This document shows, in pieces, positions 38,697-46,034 of a stretch of 64,000 bases of DNA (the first letter of the stretch is position 1; each line of letters opens with the position of its first letter). The notes under the pieces were generated by a model. The model was not told the origin of the DNA. It made no database searches and saw only the letters and a list, made by a program, of their open reading frames with translations. The stretch is from an uncultured Aquimarina sp. Lineage in GTDB: Bacteria; Bacteroidota; Bacteroidia; Flavobacteriales; Flavobacteriaceae. The stretch spans positions 1-64,000 of the forward strand of contig CANMKK010000004.1 in NCBI GenBank assembly GCA_947498455.1. Reading direction: 5' to 3'. Made by a program: the position numbers and the translations under genes.

Positions 38697-38792
38697 AGTC
38701 AATTAGCAATAGCTGAATGTTTTTTCCGCTAAGTTAATACTCGGTGGTATTCAAGCCAATCAATAGATTTTGTTAATGTCTGATTAGAAAAC
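38697..38792. repeat. 96-bp direct repeat, left copy
   Basis: Identical base for base to 40861-40956. The right copy is native because it spans the 3' end of the PhyH-like dioxygenase gene. This left copy is therefore a duplicated fragment, followed at once by repeat copy B. The two copies flank 2.07 kb of orphan toxin cassettes. Confidence 0.9.
38729..38792 (-). pseudogene. C-terminal fragment of the PhyH-like dioxygenase gene
   Basis: The left 96-bp copy encodes on the minus strand the last 21 codons of the dioxygenase at 40893-41615 (ending SIDWLEYHRVLT and stop). There is no upstream coding part, so it is a non-functional by-product of the duplication. Confidence 0.85.
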
Positions 38793-38795
38793 CCA

Positions 38796-38852
38796 GCTAG
38801 CGCCCGAATCCTTTCGGGTTACGTCAAAGCTTGGCGGGTAAGAGTAAGAAAT
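38796..38852 (+). repeat. GCTAGC-hairpin repeat, copy B
   Basis: A 57-bp copy differing from A at one base (GGGTT for GGGTG after the hairpin). It is joined to the 96-bp block through a short CCAG microhomology, and is followed by a terminator-like hairpin. Confidence 0.85.
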
Positions 38853-38866
38853 ACATAGTGATGAAA

Positions 38867-38898
38867 CAGTCAATTAGTAATAGTTGGCTGTTTTTTTT
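38867..38898 (+). terminator. terminator following repeat B
   Basis: CAGTCAA/TTGGCTG (38867-38873 with 38884-38890) followed by eight T residues. The sequence is a diverged version of the start of the 96-bp block. It lies inside the open frame upstream of the next gene, so the true start of that gene must be later. Confidence 0.65.
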
Positions 38899-38908
38899 CC
38901 CAGATGGA

Positions 38909-39148
38909 ATGGAAGGTATTGTTGTTTCAGGACAACCGGGTGACCATAAGAATAAAAGACACTTTTTAGTGAATGGTCTAGATAGAGCAAAAAAATTACA
39001 GAAACAATATAAAAAAGATGGAAAAGGAGAAGGAGTTACTTGGATGGTATATAATAATGGAAACCCAAATATACAACAAAAGGCTGTAAATACAGTACAA
39101 CCATTAATTAATACAAGGATAAATAATTATCCAAGAAACCAGCAATAA
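38909..39148 (+). CDS. probable orphan toxin-tip or small unknown protein
   Basis: The frame is open from inside repeat B, but a terminator interrupts it, so I place the start at the ATG at 38909, giving 80 residues. The sequence is Lys- and Gly-rich (PGDHKNKRHFLVNGLDRAKK, then VTWMVYNNGNP). I recognise no family. Its place directly before a small lipoprotein gene (3-nt gap) and inside the repeat-bounded cassette suggests a displaced RHS C-terminal tip with its immunity partner. Confidence 0.45.
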   Translation: MEGIVVSGQPGDHKNKRHFLVNGLDRAKKLQKQYKKDGKGEGVTWMVYNNGNPNIQQKAVNTVQPLINTRINNYPRNQQ

Positions 39149-39151
39149 GGA

Positions 39152-39505
39152 ATGAGAAGTACATTATGCATAACTTTAATTTTATTAATTTTTTTGTCTT
39201 GTAATAAAGATGTTAAAGATATTATTATAGAAGGTGTTGTAAAAGAAAGTAATACAGGTAAAGTGCTAAGCAATATTGATGTAACCGTAATCTGTTGGAA
39301 ATATGGAGATAGTCCAGACCAAAGTTATACAGAAGATGAAACTAAAACTATTACTACTGATATTAAAGGAAAGTATCTAGTTAAATTTGATAAAGGTGCT
39401 TTTGTCGAAGTAAAAATATCTTTAGATGGATATATTGAAGGATACGAAACAAAAGAAATCTATCAAAAGAAAAGTTTGATAGATGTAATTTTAAAACAAA
39501 GATAA
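39152..39505 (+). CDS. small lipoprotein with carboxypeptidase-regulatory-like domain
   Basis: A 117-residue lipoprotein (signal ending FLSCNKD). The mature part has the beta-sandwich pattern of carboxypeptidase-regulatory-like domains (IEGVVKESNTGKVLSNIDV and then GKYLVKFDKGAFVEVKISLD). It starts 3 nt after the preceding orphan gene, so it could be an immunity lipoprotein against a periplasm-acting toxin. The role is inferred from context only. Confidence 0.65.
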   Translation: MRSTLCITLILLIFLSCNKDVKDIIIEGVVKESNTGKVLSNIDVTVICWKYGDSPDQSYTEDETKTITTDIKGKYLVKFDKGAFVEVKISLDGYIEGYETKEIYQKKSLIDVILKQR

Positions 39506-39549
39506 TAGAATGAAACGTAAGACTGAATGGAGGAAGAAACTCTATAACA

Positions 39550-39756
39550 TTGAGAACTCATAATCAGCAAATCAGATATGATTTAGCAGGAAGAGCTCAT
39601 GGTGGAGTTCCTACACCACATAAGCAAATTTATAATAAAAACTTTTATAATGGAGAAGTTCGAAGTATAACACGAACTTCAAAGGAAGCAATACCAATGA
39701 CCCAACAGGAAATAAGAATAATCAGAAAGTATTTAGAAAGTTTACAGCGAAGATGA
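39550..39756 (+). CDS. orphan polymorphic-toxin C-terminal tip (5'-truncated)
   Basis: The frame is open from 39514, after a stop at 39511-39513, and has no ATG at the 5' end; the first possible start is TTG at 39550. The conceptual sequence ([38 protein letters not shown]) resembles C-terminal tips of RHS polymorphic toxins, with conserved His and Arg residues suggesting a nuclease-like tip, possibly toxin type 24. It lacks any delivery part, so it is a reserve or remnant tip that would work only if recombined onto an RHS core. It overlaps the immunity gene by 4 nt. Confidence 0.6.
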   Translation: MRTHNQQIRYDLAGRAHGGVPTPHKQIYNKNFYNGEVRSITRTSKEAIPMTQQEIRIIRKYLESLQRR

Positions 39757-40175
39757 TAGAACCAAAAGATATAGAACTATTCTTAAATTTATCTCAATAT
39801 GATTATAATGGTAATTATTATGATTTTCATAATGATTATGATTGTAATAAAATAATTTTAGATATTGATAAAACTCTTATTTTGGTTTTTAAAAGTATTA
39901 TTTCAAGAAAAGAGATTATTTATCTAAAATTTATTGAAGTCTCAATTGAAAAGCTAGATTTTTTCAATTCTCTAAAGGAAGAAGATTTAGCTATTGATAA
40001 CTTATATCGTGGTAAAACTGAAGATAATAATACTTTGGTAGAATTATCTCCTGATAAAAAAGGATATTTTTACTTAGAGTTTTATGAGGGGCAAAAAATT
40101 GAATTTTGGAGTAAAGGGTTAATAATCGAATCTCAATCTTCAGGACAGGTAATCCCTATTGATAGAAAGAAATAA
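39753..40175 (+). CDS. candidate cytoplasmic immunity protein
   Basis: A 140-residue acidic, soluble protein with an alternating strand pattern and no signal sequence. The ATG overlaps the TGA of the toxin tip (ATGA), which indicates translational coupling and is typical of toxin/immunity pairs. I recognise no named family. The soluble cytoplasmic nature fits a partner for a nuclease-type tip. Confidence 0.65.
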   Translation: MIEPKDIELFLNLSQYDYNGNYYDFHNDYDCNKIILDIDKTLILVFKSIISRKEIIYLKFIEVSIEKLDFFNSLKEEDLAIDNLYRGKTEDNNTLVELSPDKKGYFYLEFYEGQKIEFWSKGLIIESQSSGQVIPIDRKK

Positions 40176-40193
40176 TACTGAATTCGAAAGTTT

Positions 40194-40230
40194 ATAACTT
40201 CGTAACGGTACGAGTAAGAAAATAAATAGA
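40194..40230 (+). repeat. degenerate relative of the GCTAGC-hairpin repeat
   Basis: CGTAACGGTACGAGTAAGAA followed by AATAAATAG resembles the 3' half of copies A-D (GGCGGGTAAGAGTAAGAAAT). As in those copies, it is followed by a hairpin terminator. The 5' half with the CCCGAA hairpin is missing. Similarity is partial. Confidence 0.4.
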
Positions 40231-40234
40231 AGGA

Positions 40235-40267
40235 AGTCACAACTGATAAAAAGGTTGTGGCTTTTTT
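40235..40267 (+). terminator. Rho-independent terminator of the orphan toxin/immunity unit
   Basis: AGTCACAAC/GTTGTGGCT (40235-40243 with 40254-40262, one T-G pair) followed by six T residues, 60 bp after the immunity stop. Confidence 0.75.
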
Positions 40268-40352
40268 GTTTTATAAAATGGACTGTATTTTTCTTTTGGC
40301 AATAAAGGCATCAATTACAGAGAAGATATGCTCTCGGTTCCCTGCTAGCCCT

Positions 40353-40409
40353 GCTAGCGCCCGAATCCTTTCGGGTGACGTCAAAGCTTGGCGGGTAAGA
40401 GTAAGAAAT
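40353..40409 (+). repeat. GCTAGC-hairpin repeat, copy C
   Basis: A 57-bp copy identical in the core to copy A. It is preceded by an extra CCTGCTAGCC, a partial duplication of its own GCTAGC edge. Confidence 0.85.
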
Positions 40410-40420
40410 ACATAGATAAG

Positions 40421-40452
40421 AACCAGTTACAGAAATGTACCTGGTTTTTTTT
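40421..40452 (+). terminator. terminator following repeat C
   Basis: AACCAG...CTGGTT with inner pairs (40421-40430 with 40437-40446, one mismatch) and a run of T residues. Repeats B and C and the degenerate copy are each followed by a hairpin with a T-run at a similar distance. Confidence 0.7.
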
Positions 40453-40507
40453 ATTGATAAAGTTTTACGCTTTGATAAAATAGGTTAATAGAAACTGCTA
40501 AAATCAT

Positions 40508-40678
40508 TATTATACGATTTACGAATAAAAATTTCGCATCTAATCGCATTCTTTTTCTACTATATTTTCTTCATAAAATGGAACAATAGCTAAGGCTATT
40601 CTTTAATTTGATTCATCAATCTAGCGAAAAATCGTTGCAATTATTTTTACGAAATTCTCATCCGTAAATCGTATTAAT
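40508..40678 (-). mobile_element. MITE-like element, copy 2 (~171 bp, inverted)
   Basis: Terminal inverted repeats ATACGATTTACG (from about 40512) and CGTAAATCGTAT (from 40663) extend inward to about 25 bp with three mismatches. Its reverse complement aligns along its full length with copy 1 at 29224-29390. It lies between repeats C and D; there is no coding content. Confidence 0.65.
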
Positions 40679-40784
40679 GGGATTATAGCATACTGTATAG
40701 AATGGCCTTTAGATAGCAATAAAGCAAATCCTATTGAACCATAAACAGAACTAACCAATAATAGTAACCCCCTGCTAGCCCCCA

Positions 40785-40845
40785 GCTAGCGCCCGAATCC
40801 TTTCGGGTGACGTCAAAGCTTGGCGGGTATGTAAGAGTAAGAAAT
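40785..40845 (+). repeat. GCTAGC-hairpin repeat, copy D
   Basis: A 61-bp copy with a 4-bp TATG insertion or duplication after GGCGGG. It is preceded by a second GCTAGC-like edge (CCTGCTAGCCCCC) and followed by the native 96-bp block at the dioxygenase 3' end. The remainder of the 40176-40892 gap holds only the repeats and terminators listed here. Confidence 0.85.
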
Positions 40846-40860
40846 ACATAGATAATAAGC

Positions 40861-40956
40861 AGTCAATTAGCAATAGCTGAATGTTTTTTCCGCTAAGTTA
40901 ATACTCGGTGGTATTCAAGCCAATCAATAGATTTTGTTAATGTCTGATTAGAAAAC
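40861..40956. repeat. 96-bp direct repeat, right (native) copy
   Basis: The native sequence: 64 bp of dioxygenase coding sequence plus 32 bp downstream. It is identical to 38697-38792. Confidence 0.9.
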
Positions 40957-41615
40957 TCCAGATGAATCACTCTTCTTTGCTTTTGGTTTGTCGTTTTGTT
41001 TGATGCATGAAGGGTAAGGGGTTTCATTAGCATGGCTCCACCTTTATTGATATTGCAAATATACTCAGTTTCTGTATTCCAATCTTTTGATTCTTTGCGT
41101 ATTATTCCTTGTAAGTGTGATTTTGGAACTACTCTAAGAGCGCCATTATTTTGATCAGTATCGTCTAAGTGTATTCGTACTGTTATTGTATTTTGTAATA
41201 TATGTATTGGTGGCTGTACTCCATATTGTCCTTTTTTATGAGTCCAGTTACAATATCCTTCTATTTCCATTTTTTTAGTAACGGAGATACTTAGGTCTTG
41301 ATGATATGCTACAAACCAGTTTGATGTACCGGGTTTATCAAAATAAATAGCTTTGGTAAGAAAATAATCGGATTGGAATAGGCTAGCGACTAATGTAGTG
41401 AGATGTGTATTAAAAAGATGTGTTTTTAGTTCTGGGATCGTATGAATTAATTGTCGAATGGCAAATATGTCCTTTGTTTTGGAAAAAGAAGTTTCACTAA
41501 GTATTGCATTCTCAATACAAAACAGTATTTTTTCTATTTCATCATTAGAGTATAGATTGGGTATAATGGAATATCCATTTTCATCGAGCTCTATTTTATT
41601 TTTCTTATAGCTCAT
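40893..41615 (-). CDS. phytanoyl-CoA dioxygenase (PhyH)-like 2OG-Fe enzyme
   Basis: A 240-residue non-haem iron, 2-oxoglutarate-dependent oxygenase. The metal ligands are H105 and D107 in YHQDLSI and H203 in LTLHASN, with the 2OG-binding Arg at 214-215 (QRRVIHLE). The opening ELDENGYSIIPNLYSNDEIE is typical of PhyH-fold enzymes. Last gene of the lanthionine-type run, 38 nt after the LanB elimination protein, so it may hydroxylate a peptide or amino acid made there. Its 3' end was duplicated upstream. Confidence 0.9.
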   Translation of the reverse strand: MSYKKNKIELDENGYSIIPNLYSNDEIEKILFCIENAILSETSFSKTKDIFAIRQLIHTIPELKTHLFNTHLTTLVASLFQSDYFLTKAIYFDKPGTSNWFVAYHQDLSISVTKKMEIEGYCNWTHKKGQYGVQPPIHILQNTITVRIHLDDTDQNNGALRVVPKSHLQGIIRKESKDWNTETEYICNINKGGAMLMKPLTLHASNKTTNQKQRRVIHLEFSNQTLTKSIDWLEYHRVLT

Positions 41616-41653
41616 TTTATAAGTGAGTTGTCTTTTAAAATTAAGAGATCTAT

Positions 41654-42517
41654 CTATGCGAATGACAGATTTTTATAGTACTTCGTTAAGAAATCATAGG
41701 ATACCAGCTCATAAAACCGTTGTTGGGATCTAAAAGCTCGATTAACCAGCATGTGTATATAACTACTAAGCAAGTTATCTTTTTGCATTTCTGAGGTGTT
41801 GGACAGGTATTCTTGGATGTGTTTAATAATAGGATTGCAATTAGCCATATTTTCTGATAATATCTGGTATATTTCCGGATAGGTTTGATATATATCTGAA
41901 GACATAAATGGTATTAATTCGTCTTTTAGGTTTCGATATTTTTTGTCTAATTGTTTGGTTAGATGTTTATCAGCCTGAAACTCATTTTTAAAGGCTTCTT
42001 TATTTAGGTTTGACAGGTTTAATTTTTCCTCTAAAGTATATCCAAAACCATCTAGTAGTTGATCAATTGCTTTGAGTATACATAAAAAATAGAGCGCATC
42101 ATCTTCAATAAGCTCAATAGCCTTCAGTAATAACTCACTCTGATAATAGAATAAAGTTTCTGATGTTTCTATATTGGTAGCTCCATAACGCTCTAATTCT
42201 CGGATATAGGTATCTGTTTGTACACGATAGACCCTGTCATCATCGATATATTGTTTTAGATATGTATTCATGCTTTGGATTACTATTCCTGTATGGTTTA
42301 TATCTGTAAGAAGAAAGCGGATTCTAAGATGAAAATCGGGATCATTGTACCGAATAAAAAACCAAGAGCTGATATAATTTTTATGCAGTAAACCTGTTAC
42401 TAAAGGACCAATAATATCTGTCAGAATGTGATCTGATGATCGCTCACCACAATACACTTTATAGTATAACCATTCATCTCCTGTTGTATATATTCTTTTA
42501 ACATTTGTAGTGCCCAT
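41654..42517 (-). CDS. thiopeptide-type/LanB C-terminal elimination-domain protein
   Basis: A 287-residue protein of the SpaB_C family. Signs are the opening WLYYKVYCGERSSDHILTDI, WFFIRYNDPDFHLRIRFLL, and YIRELERYGATNIETSETLFYYQSE, split here at residue 110. In class I lanthipeptide and thiopeptide synthesis this domain removes glutamate from glutamylated Ser/Thr to give dehydroamino acids. Here it is a separate protein, 51 nt after its LanB-N partner, as in many split LanB systems. Confidence 0.9.
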   Translation of the reverse strand: MGTTNVKRIYTTGDEWLYYKVYCGERSSDHILTDIIGPLVTGLLHKNYISSWFFIRYNDPDFHLRIRFLLTDINHTGIVIQSMNTYLKQYIDDDRVYRVQTDTYIRELERYGATNIETSETLFYYQSELLLKAIELIEDDALYFLCILKAIDQLLDGFGYTLEEKLNLSNLNKEAFKNEFQADKHLTKQLDKKYRNLKDELIPFMSSDIYQTYPEIYQILSENMANCNPIIKHIQEYLSNTSEMQKDNLLSSYIHMLVNRAFRSQQRFYELVSYDFLTKYYKNLSFA

Positions 42518-42568
42518 GATAGTCTGTGTAGTTTTTGAGTAAGGGAGTATTTTAGGTTTTGAACGGTA

Positions 42569-44785
42569 TTATTTAACTTCTCTATGCATAGAGATTACCA
42601 TTTGGTTGGTAAACCCTTCTTGTGCTCTTTTCACAACACATTCCTGAGCAAATAAAAACTCTTCTAATATACAAGAACCTCGTTTTTTTACTGTTTCTAA
42701 CCACATTCTAAGCATTTGTTTGTTTTCTAAATTGATGAGTAATGTATTATCTCCATCTACCAATTGCACCCATTCTGGGAGTTTTGTATTTGCTCTCCAT
42801 TGTTGTACAGTATCTTTTAGGTTATTGGGATCGGTAGTTACTAATTTTTGTATAGTAGTTTTATCGATTTTCCAACGTGCTTTTGACAAGATAAAATCTT
42901 TATAAACTACTCTGGGTAAAAAAGCTTCTTTTTCTAACACAGACCCCCAGTTAAACCCTAAAAAGGGTCTGGTATCTTGTTTTTGCAGATCGCATAAGAA
43001 ATGATATATAGGTAATGAATTAGCGCTATAATTATGTGCATTGCTTAATCTTGGTAGTATGTATTTATTTAGTTTTTTAGAACGTAGATACACTTTTCCA
43101 TTCTGAACAGAAACCATGAGATCTTGAATACCAATTTGTTGTTGTTTAGAGACATTGGATTTTCCCAGATATGGAATCTCATACTCTCTAATTTCTGCTC
43201 TCTGAATAACATTTCCTATTCGGGATTCTGGAAGATGAATAATTTCTGCTAATATATGATTTGGCTTTAGTTCTTGCTCTAGAGATGTAATTTCCTTTAC
43301 ATATTCTCTAAGTTCGTCAGATCCTGTGGTAAAACGTCCTAATAAATTAGCTGCAGAGGATCCTCCTATAGACGATAGAAACATCTTTTCTTTACCATCA
43401 ATAATTACCAATTCTGCTATCCCCGAAATAGTGTCGGGCATCGTATTCCAGTTTTCCTGGAATGTAGTAAAGTCTGCATCCTCAATTTCCATTAATTGTG
43501 CTCCAGAAGCTTTTACACCTTCTAATTTTTTATGTAATACTTCATAAAAGGGATTCCAATCAAGAGAACTGGTGGTTGCTCTTTTTGCTGGAATAACAAG
43601 TCCTTCTAAGAAAGGAGTAGAGTCGGATGCTTTTTGACTTTGTAAATATCCGACACCTATTTCTGTATCTAATACAGTGGTAAGAGGAACTTCTCGTGTT
43701 TCGTATCGATTATAAAATGCGGTGGCAAATTTTTGTAAGTGTGTATTTTGCGAAGCAGGAGATATTTTATTAAATAATGATAGCAATCGTTGTATACGAT
43801 ACCCCCATTTGATATCTAGCTGATTGGATATGGTTTTGGGATATACATCAGTTTGTAACAGGTATTTTTGTTCCATAGGACTCTCCATTTTCTTTACCTG
43901 CTCAATGAAATTATGATACTGAGTGATAGGATTTCCTATAGTTTTATCTAATACTAATAAAGCTTCTGTAAACGAATTCAGCTTCTTTTGTGAAGCTGTT
44001 ATTCCTTCCAGATCATTAAGAATAGTAATAAGTTGTGTCAAAAAATCTTCACCACATATAGAAGGTTCAAGTTCACTAACTAATATCTGATTGTCTATAA
44101 GTTCATATATAAAATCAGTTGCTTCTTCTTTGGTGATTTCATTATCTACCAATAACGATGCTAATACATCTATAGAGGCACCATTTTCTGCCTTGAGAAT
44201 AATAGATTCTAGATATGGTGATATAGTAACGGCCTCTATACTATGTTCTCTCCGGTTATTTTTAGTATAAGTGTATTCTATATATCGATACTGATCACCA
44301 ATAGAGTACAAACTAGTATTGGGGTACCATGACAATTGGTTTTTAATAGTATCAGTACGTGCTAATTGCTGTGCTAATGCTACTAAAAAATGCATATCAA
44401 AACGGGTCTGTCTTTGATATTGAGAAATATCATGTAAGTTAATTTCGGATCTTTTAGCAAAGGAACCGAGGCTACATCCTGCGAATAACCCAAACGGAGT
44501 ACATCGCGAAGTCATACGTGATAGGTATTTTAATAAAGAAGTTTGTAGCTTAGAGATCGTTTTAGTATCTGTAATTTCCTTCTGAAGCCATTTATCAATT
44601 TCTCCAAATAACTCTGGAGAAGCCAAAAAAACAGCTTCTTTGATAACCGAATTGTTCCATATCTGAGACCAGACATCTATAGGGATGTTATCAGAATTAG
44701 TTAGAGAACGATAAAAATCTATGGATAAAATAGGAGTTCTAAGGCAGTAGCGATCAAAAAAAGTATATGGGTTTTTAGATTTCAA
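42569..44785 (-). CDS. lantibiotic dehydratase N-terminal (glutamylation) protein
   Basis: A 738-residue LanB-N protein, which in the family uses glutamyl-tRNA to glutamylate Ser/Thr in a precursor peptide. Visible signs are the opening FFDRYCLRTPILSIDFY, SRMTSRCTPFGLFAGCS (the family signature), FDMHFLVALAQQL, and the C-terminal PRVVYKDFILSKARWKID. The elimination domain is encoded by the next gene. It starts 3 nt after the phosphatase gene, so it belongs to that transcript. No precursor peptide or LanC cyclase was found nearby. Confidence 0.92.
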   Translation of the reverse strand: MKSKNPYTFFDRYCLRTPILSIDFYRSLTNSDNIPIDVWSQIWNNSVIKEAVFLASPELFGEIDKWLQKEITDTKTISKLQTSLLKYLSRMTSRCTPFGLFAGCSLGSFAKRSEINLHDISQYQRQTRFDMHFLVALAQQLARTDTIKNQLSWYPNTSLYSIGDQYRYIEYTYTKNNRREHSIEAVTISPYLESIILKAENGASIDVLASLLVDNEITKEEATDFIYELIDNQILVSELEPSICGEDFLTQLITILNDLEGITASQKKLNSFTEALLVLDKTIGNPITQYHNFIEQVKKMESPMEQKYLLQTDVYPKTISNQLDIKWGYRIQRLLSLFNKISPASQNTHLQKFATAFYNRYETREVPLTTVLDTEIGVGYLQSQKASDSTPFLEGLVIPAKRATTSSLDWNPFYEVLHKKLEGVKASGAQLMEIEDADFTTFQENWNTMPDTISGIAELVIIDGKEKMFLSSIGGSSAANLLGRFTTGSDELREYVKEITSLEQELKPNHILAEIIHLPESRIGNVIQRAEIREYEIPYLGKSNVSKQQQIGIQDLMVSVQNGKVYLRSKKLNKYILPRLSNAHNYSANSLPIYHFLCDLQKQDTRPFLGFNWGSVLEKEAFLPRVVYKDFILSKARWKIDKTTIQKLVTTDPNNLKDTVQQWRANTKLPEWVQLVDGDNTLLINLENKQMLRMWLETVKKRGSCILEEFLFAQECVVKRAQEGFTNQMVISMHREVK

Positions 44786-44788
44786 AGT

Positions 44789-45121
44789 TTAGTGGATATT
44801 TATTTTGGATTGTAATAAATGAATTAGTTCTTTTTGAAAGTATTTAAATCTATCTGGAATACCTAGAATAGTTATTTTTTGATTGTACTTTCTATTAGTA
44901 TTTTTATTGATGATATTTTTGTGTTTTTCCTCCATTACGTATACAGTATCTGCCCAATTCAAGTCAGCTTCTGTCAAAGGATTTGTTCCTTCTTTTTTGC
45001 ATGTTTTTATGTTAGTACCAGCCGACAGAAATCGATAATCAGGGTATACTTCTGAAAATAAATCCTCAGCAGTTTTTGATCTTTGTTTGTTAGCAGAGCA
45101 CACAAATAAAAATTTCTTCAT
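44789..45121 (-). CDS. low-molecular-weight protein tyrosine phosphatase-like protein
   Basis: A 110-residue protein with the P-loop CSANKQR (C8-x5-R14) directly after the first strand, as in LMW-PTPs. At 110 residues it is shorter than the usual ~150, and the later DP motif is replaced by IPD in LGIPDRF. A small group of such short phosphatase-like proteins exists in Bacteroidota; substrates are unknown. It is read immediately before the LanB-N gene, with a 3-nt gap. Confidence 0.8.
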   Translation of the reverse strand: MKKFLFVCSANKQRSKTAEDLFSEVYPDYRFLSAGTNIKTCKKEGTNPLTEADLNWADTVYVMEEKHKNIINKNTNRKYNQKITILGIPDRFKYFQKELIHLLQSKINIH

Positions 45122-45127
45122 ATTATA

Positions 45128-45472
45128 TTACTCTTTTACTCCTTTGGCTACAAGATAAAGAATAACACTTATAATACTTAGAGCTATAAGAAATGTTGCA
45201 TATGATCTAGTTGATTTATCAAATTTATATGTCTTATTTCCAGAATAATTCTTTTTTCTAAATTTTATGTATATACCTATAACTACACCAATCCAAGTAA
45301 ATGAAGGTATGATTAGTAAGATTTTAGAAAAAATAGGAATACTGTGTTCTTTTTCACTTCTTTTATAAAAAATAAGATAAAAAGGAGAAACGAATAATAA
45401 AATAATAGCAAAAATTAACAAAAGTATTTGCCAAGGTCCTATCATAGCTAATGATGTATTAATTAATTGCAT
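45128..45472 (-). CDS. small membrane protein
   Basis: A 114-residue protein with three hydrophobic segments (about 14-34, 46-66 and 91-110) and basic loops. No family is recognised, although the first half resembles phospholipase_D-nuclease N-terminal/PLDc_N-like membrane hairpins. Its ATG shares one base with the stop of the exonuclease gene (TAATG), so translation is coupled; it precedes the phosphatase gene by 6 nt. Confidence 0.65.
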   Translation of the reverse strand: MQLINTSLAMIGPWQILLLIFAIILLFVSPFYLIFYKRSEKEHSIPIFSKILLIIPSFTWIGVVIGIYIKFRKKNYSGNKTYKFDKSTRSYATFLIALSIISVILYLVAKGVKE

Positions 45473-46026
45473 TATTGATATAGTTTATCAAATTCCCACA
45501 TATCAAAATATCGTAGAAATATTTTAGTGATATTTCTGGCATCATCGATTCCTCTATGATGTGTTCCTGTCAATATTATTTTCTCATTATCTAAAGCATT
45601 TTTCATACCGATGGCACGTTTTAATTTTTTGAACTTACCATATTGATGCTTAAGGTTAATATGCCTATTGACCCAATCAGAATTTAGGTTATGTATATTA
45701 CAATCGCTCTCGAATTGTTTCTTGTCGTAGTATCCCCAAGAGCATAAAACGTACTCTTCATTCTTTAAATCACCCCATGCTTTAAACTTTTCTATTGCCT
45801 CACCAAAATATGGAGCATTGTCAACATCGCTTTGTTTGATTGAGGTTAGGTTTTTGCAAAACTCACTAAGATTAGGATTTTTCAATGGTTTTACAAATTG
45901 TACAAACTCAGAAACAATTTCTTTTTTGTCATTAACAAGTACGGCACCAATCTCGATAGTTTCATTTTGAGCTTTATTCCGTCCATCCCAACAAGTTGCC
46001 TCTAAATCATAAATTATATAGTGCAT
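45472..46026 (-). CDS. DEDD-type 3'-5' exonuclease (ERI-1/KapD-like)
   Basis: A 184-residue exonuclease. ExoI motif DLEATCW (D7, E9), ExoII near the CSWGYYDKKQ region, and ExoIII HHRGIDDARN with His and Asp. The DLEATCW form and the size match the ERI-1/KapD subgroup, which trims RNA 3' ends. It overlaps the next gene by one base and follows the VOC gene by 8 nt, so it is part of a compact minus-strand run leading into the LanB genes. Confidence 0.87.
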   Translation of the reverse strand: MHYIIYDLEATCWDGRNKAQNETIEIGAVLVNDKKEIVSEFVQFVKPLKNPNLSEFCKNLTSIKQSDVDNAPYFGEAIEKFKAWGDLKNEEYVLCSWGYYDKKQFESDCNIHNLNSDWVNRHINLKHQYGKFKKLKRAIGMKNALDNEKIILTGTHHRGIDDARNITKIFLRYFDMWEFDKLYQ

Positions 46027-46034
46027 TAATACTG

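Noticed and set aside
38831..38908. The TTG start inside repeat B for the orphan gene ending at 39148
   Set aside because: A terminator with eight T residues lies at 38867-38898, and the first 26 codons are just translated repeat; the ATG at 38909 is more plausible.
38626..40845. The four GCTAGC repeats as a CRISPR array
   Set aside because: Spacing is irregular (113 bp to 1.5 kb), genes lie between copies, and there are no cas genes in the window.
38626..40845. The GCTAGC repeats as integron attC sites
   Set aside because: They lack the RYYYAAC/GTTRRRY core sites and no integrase gene is seen. A different recombination role remains possible.
42518..42568. The gaps beside the LanB genes as sites of a RiPP precursor gene
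   Set aside because: The gaps of 51 bp and 38 bp are too short, and no leader-like small ORF with a Ser/Thr/Cys-rich core is visible on either strand nearby.
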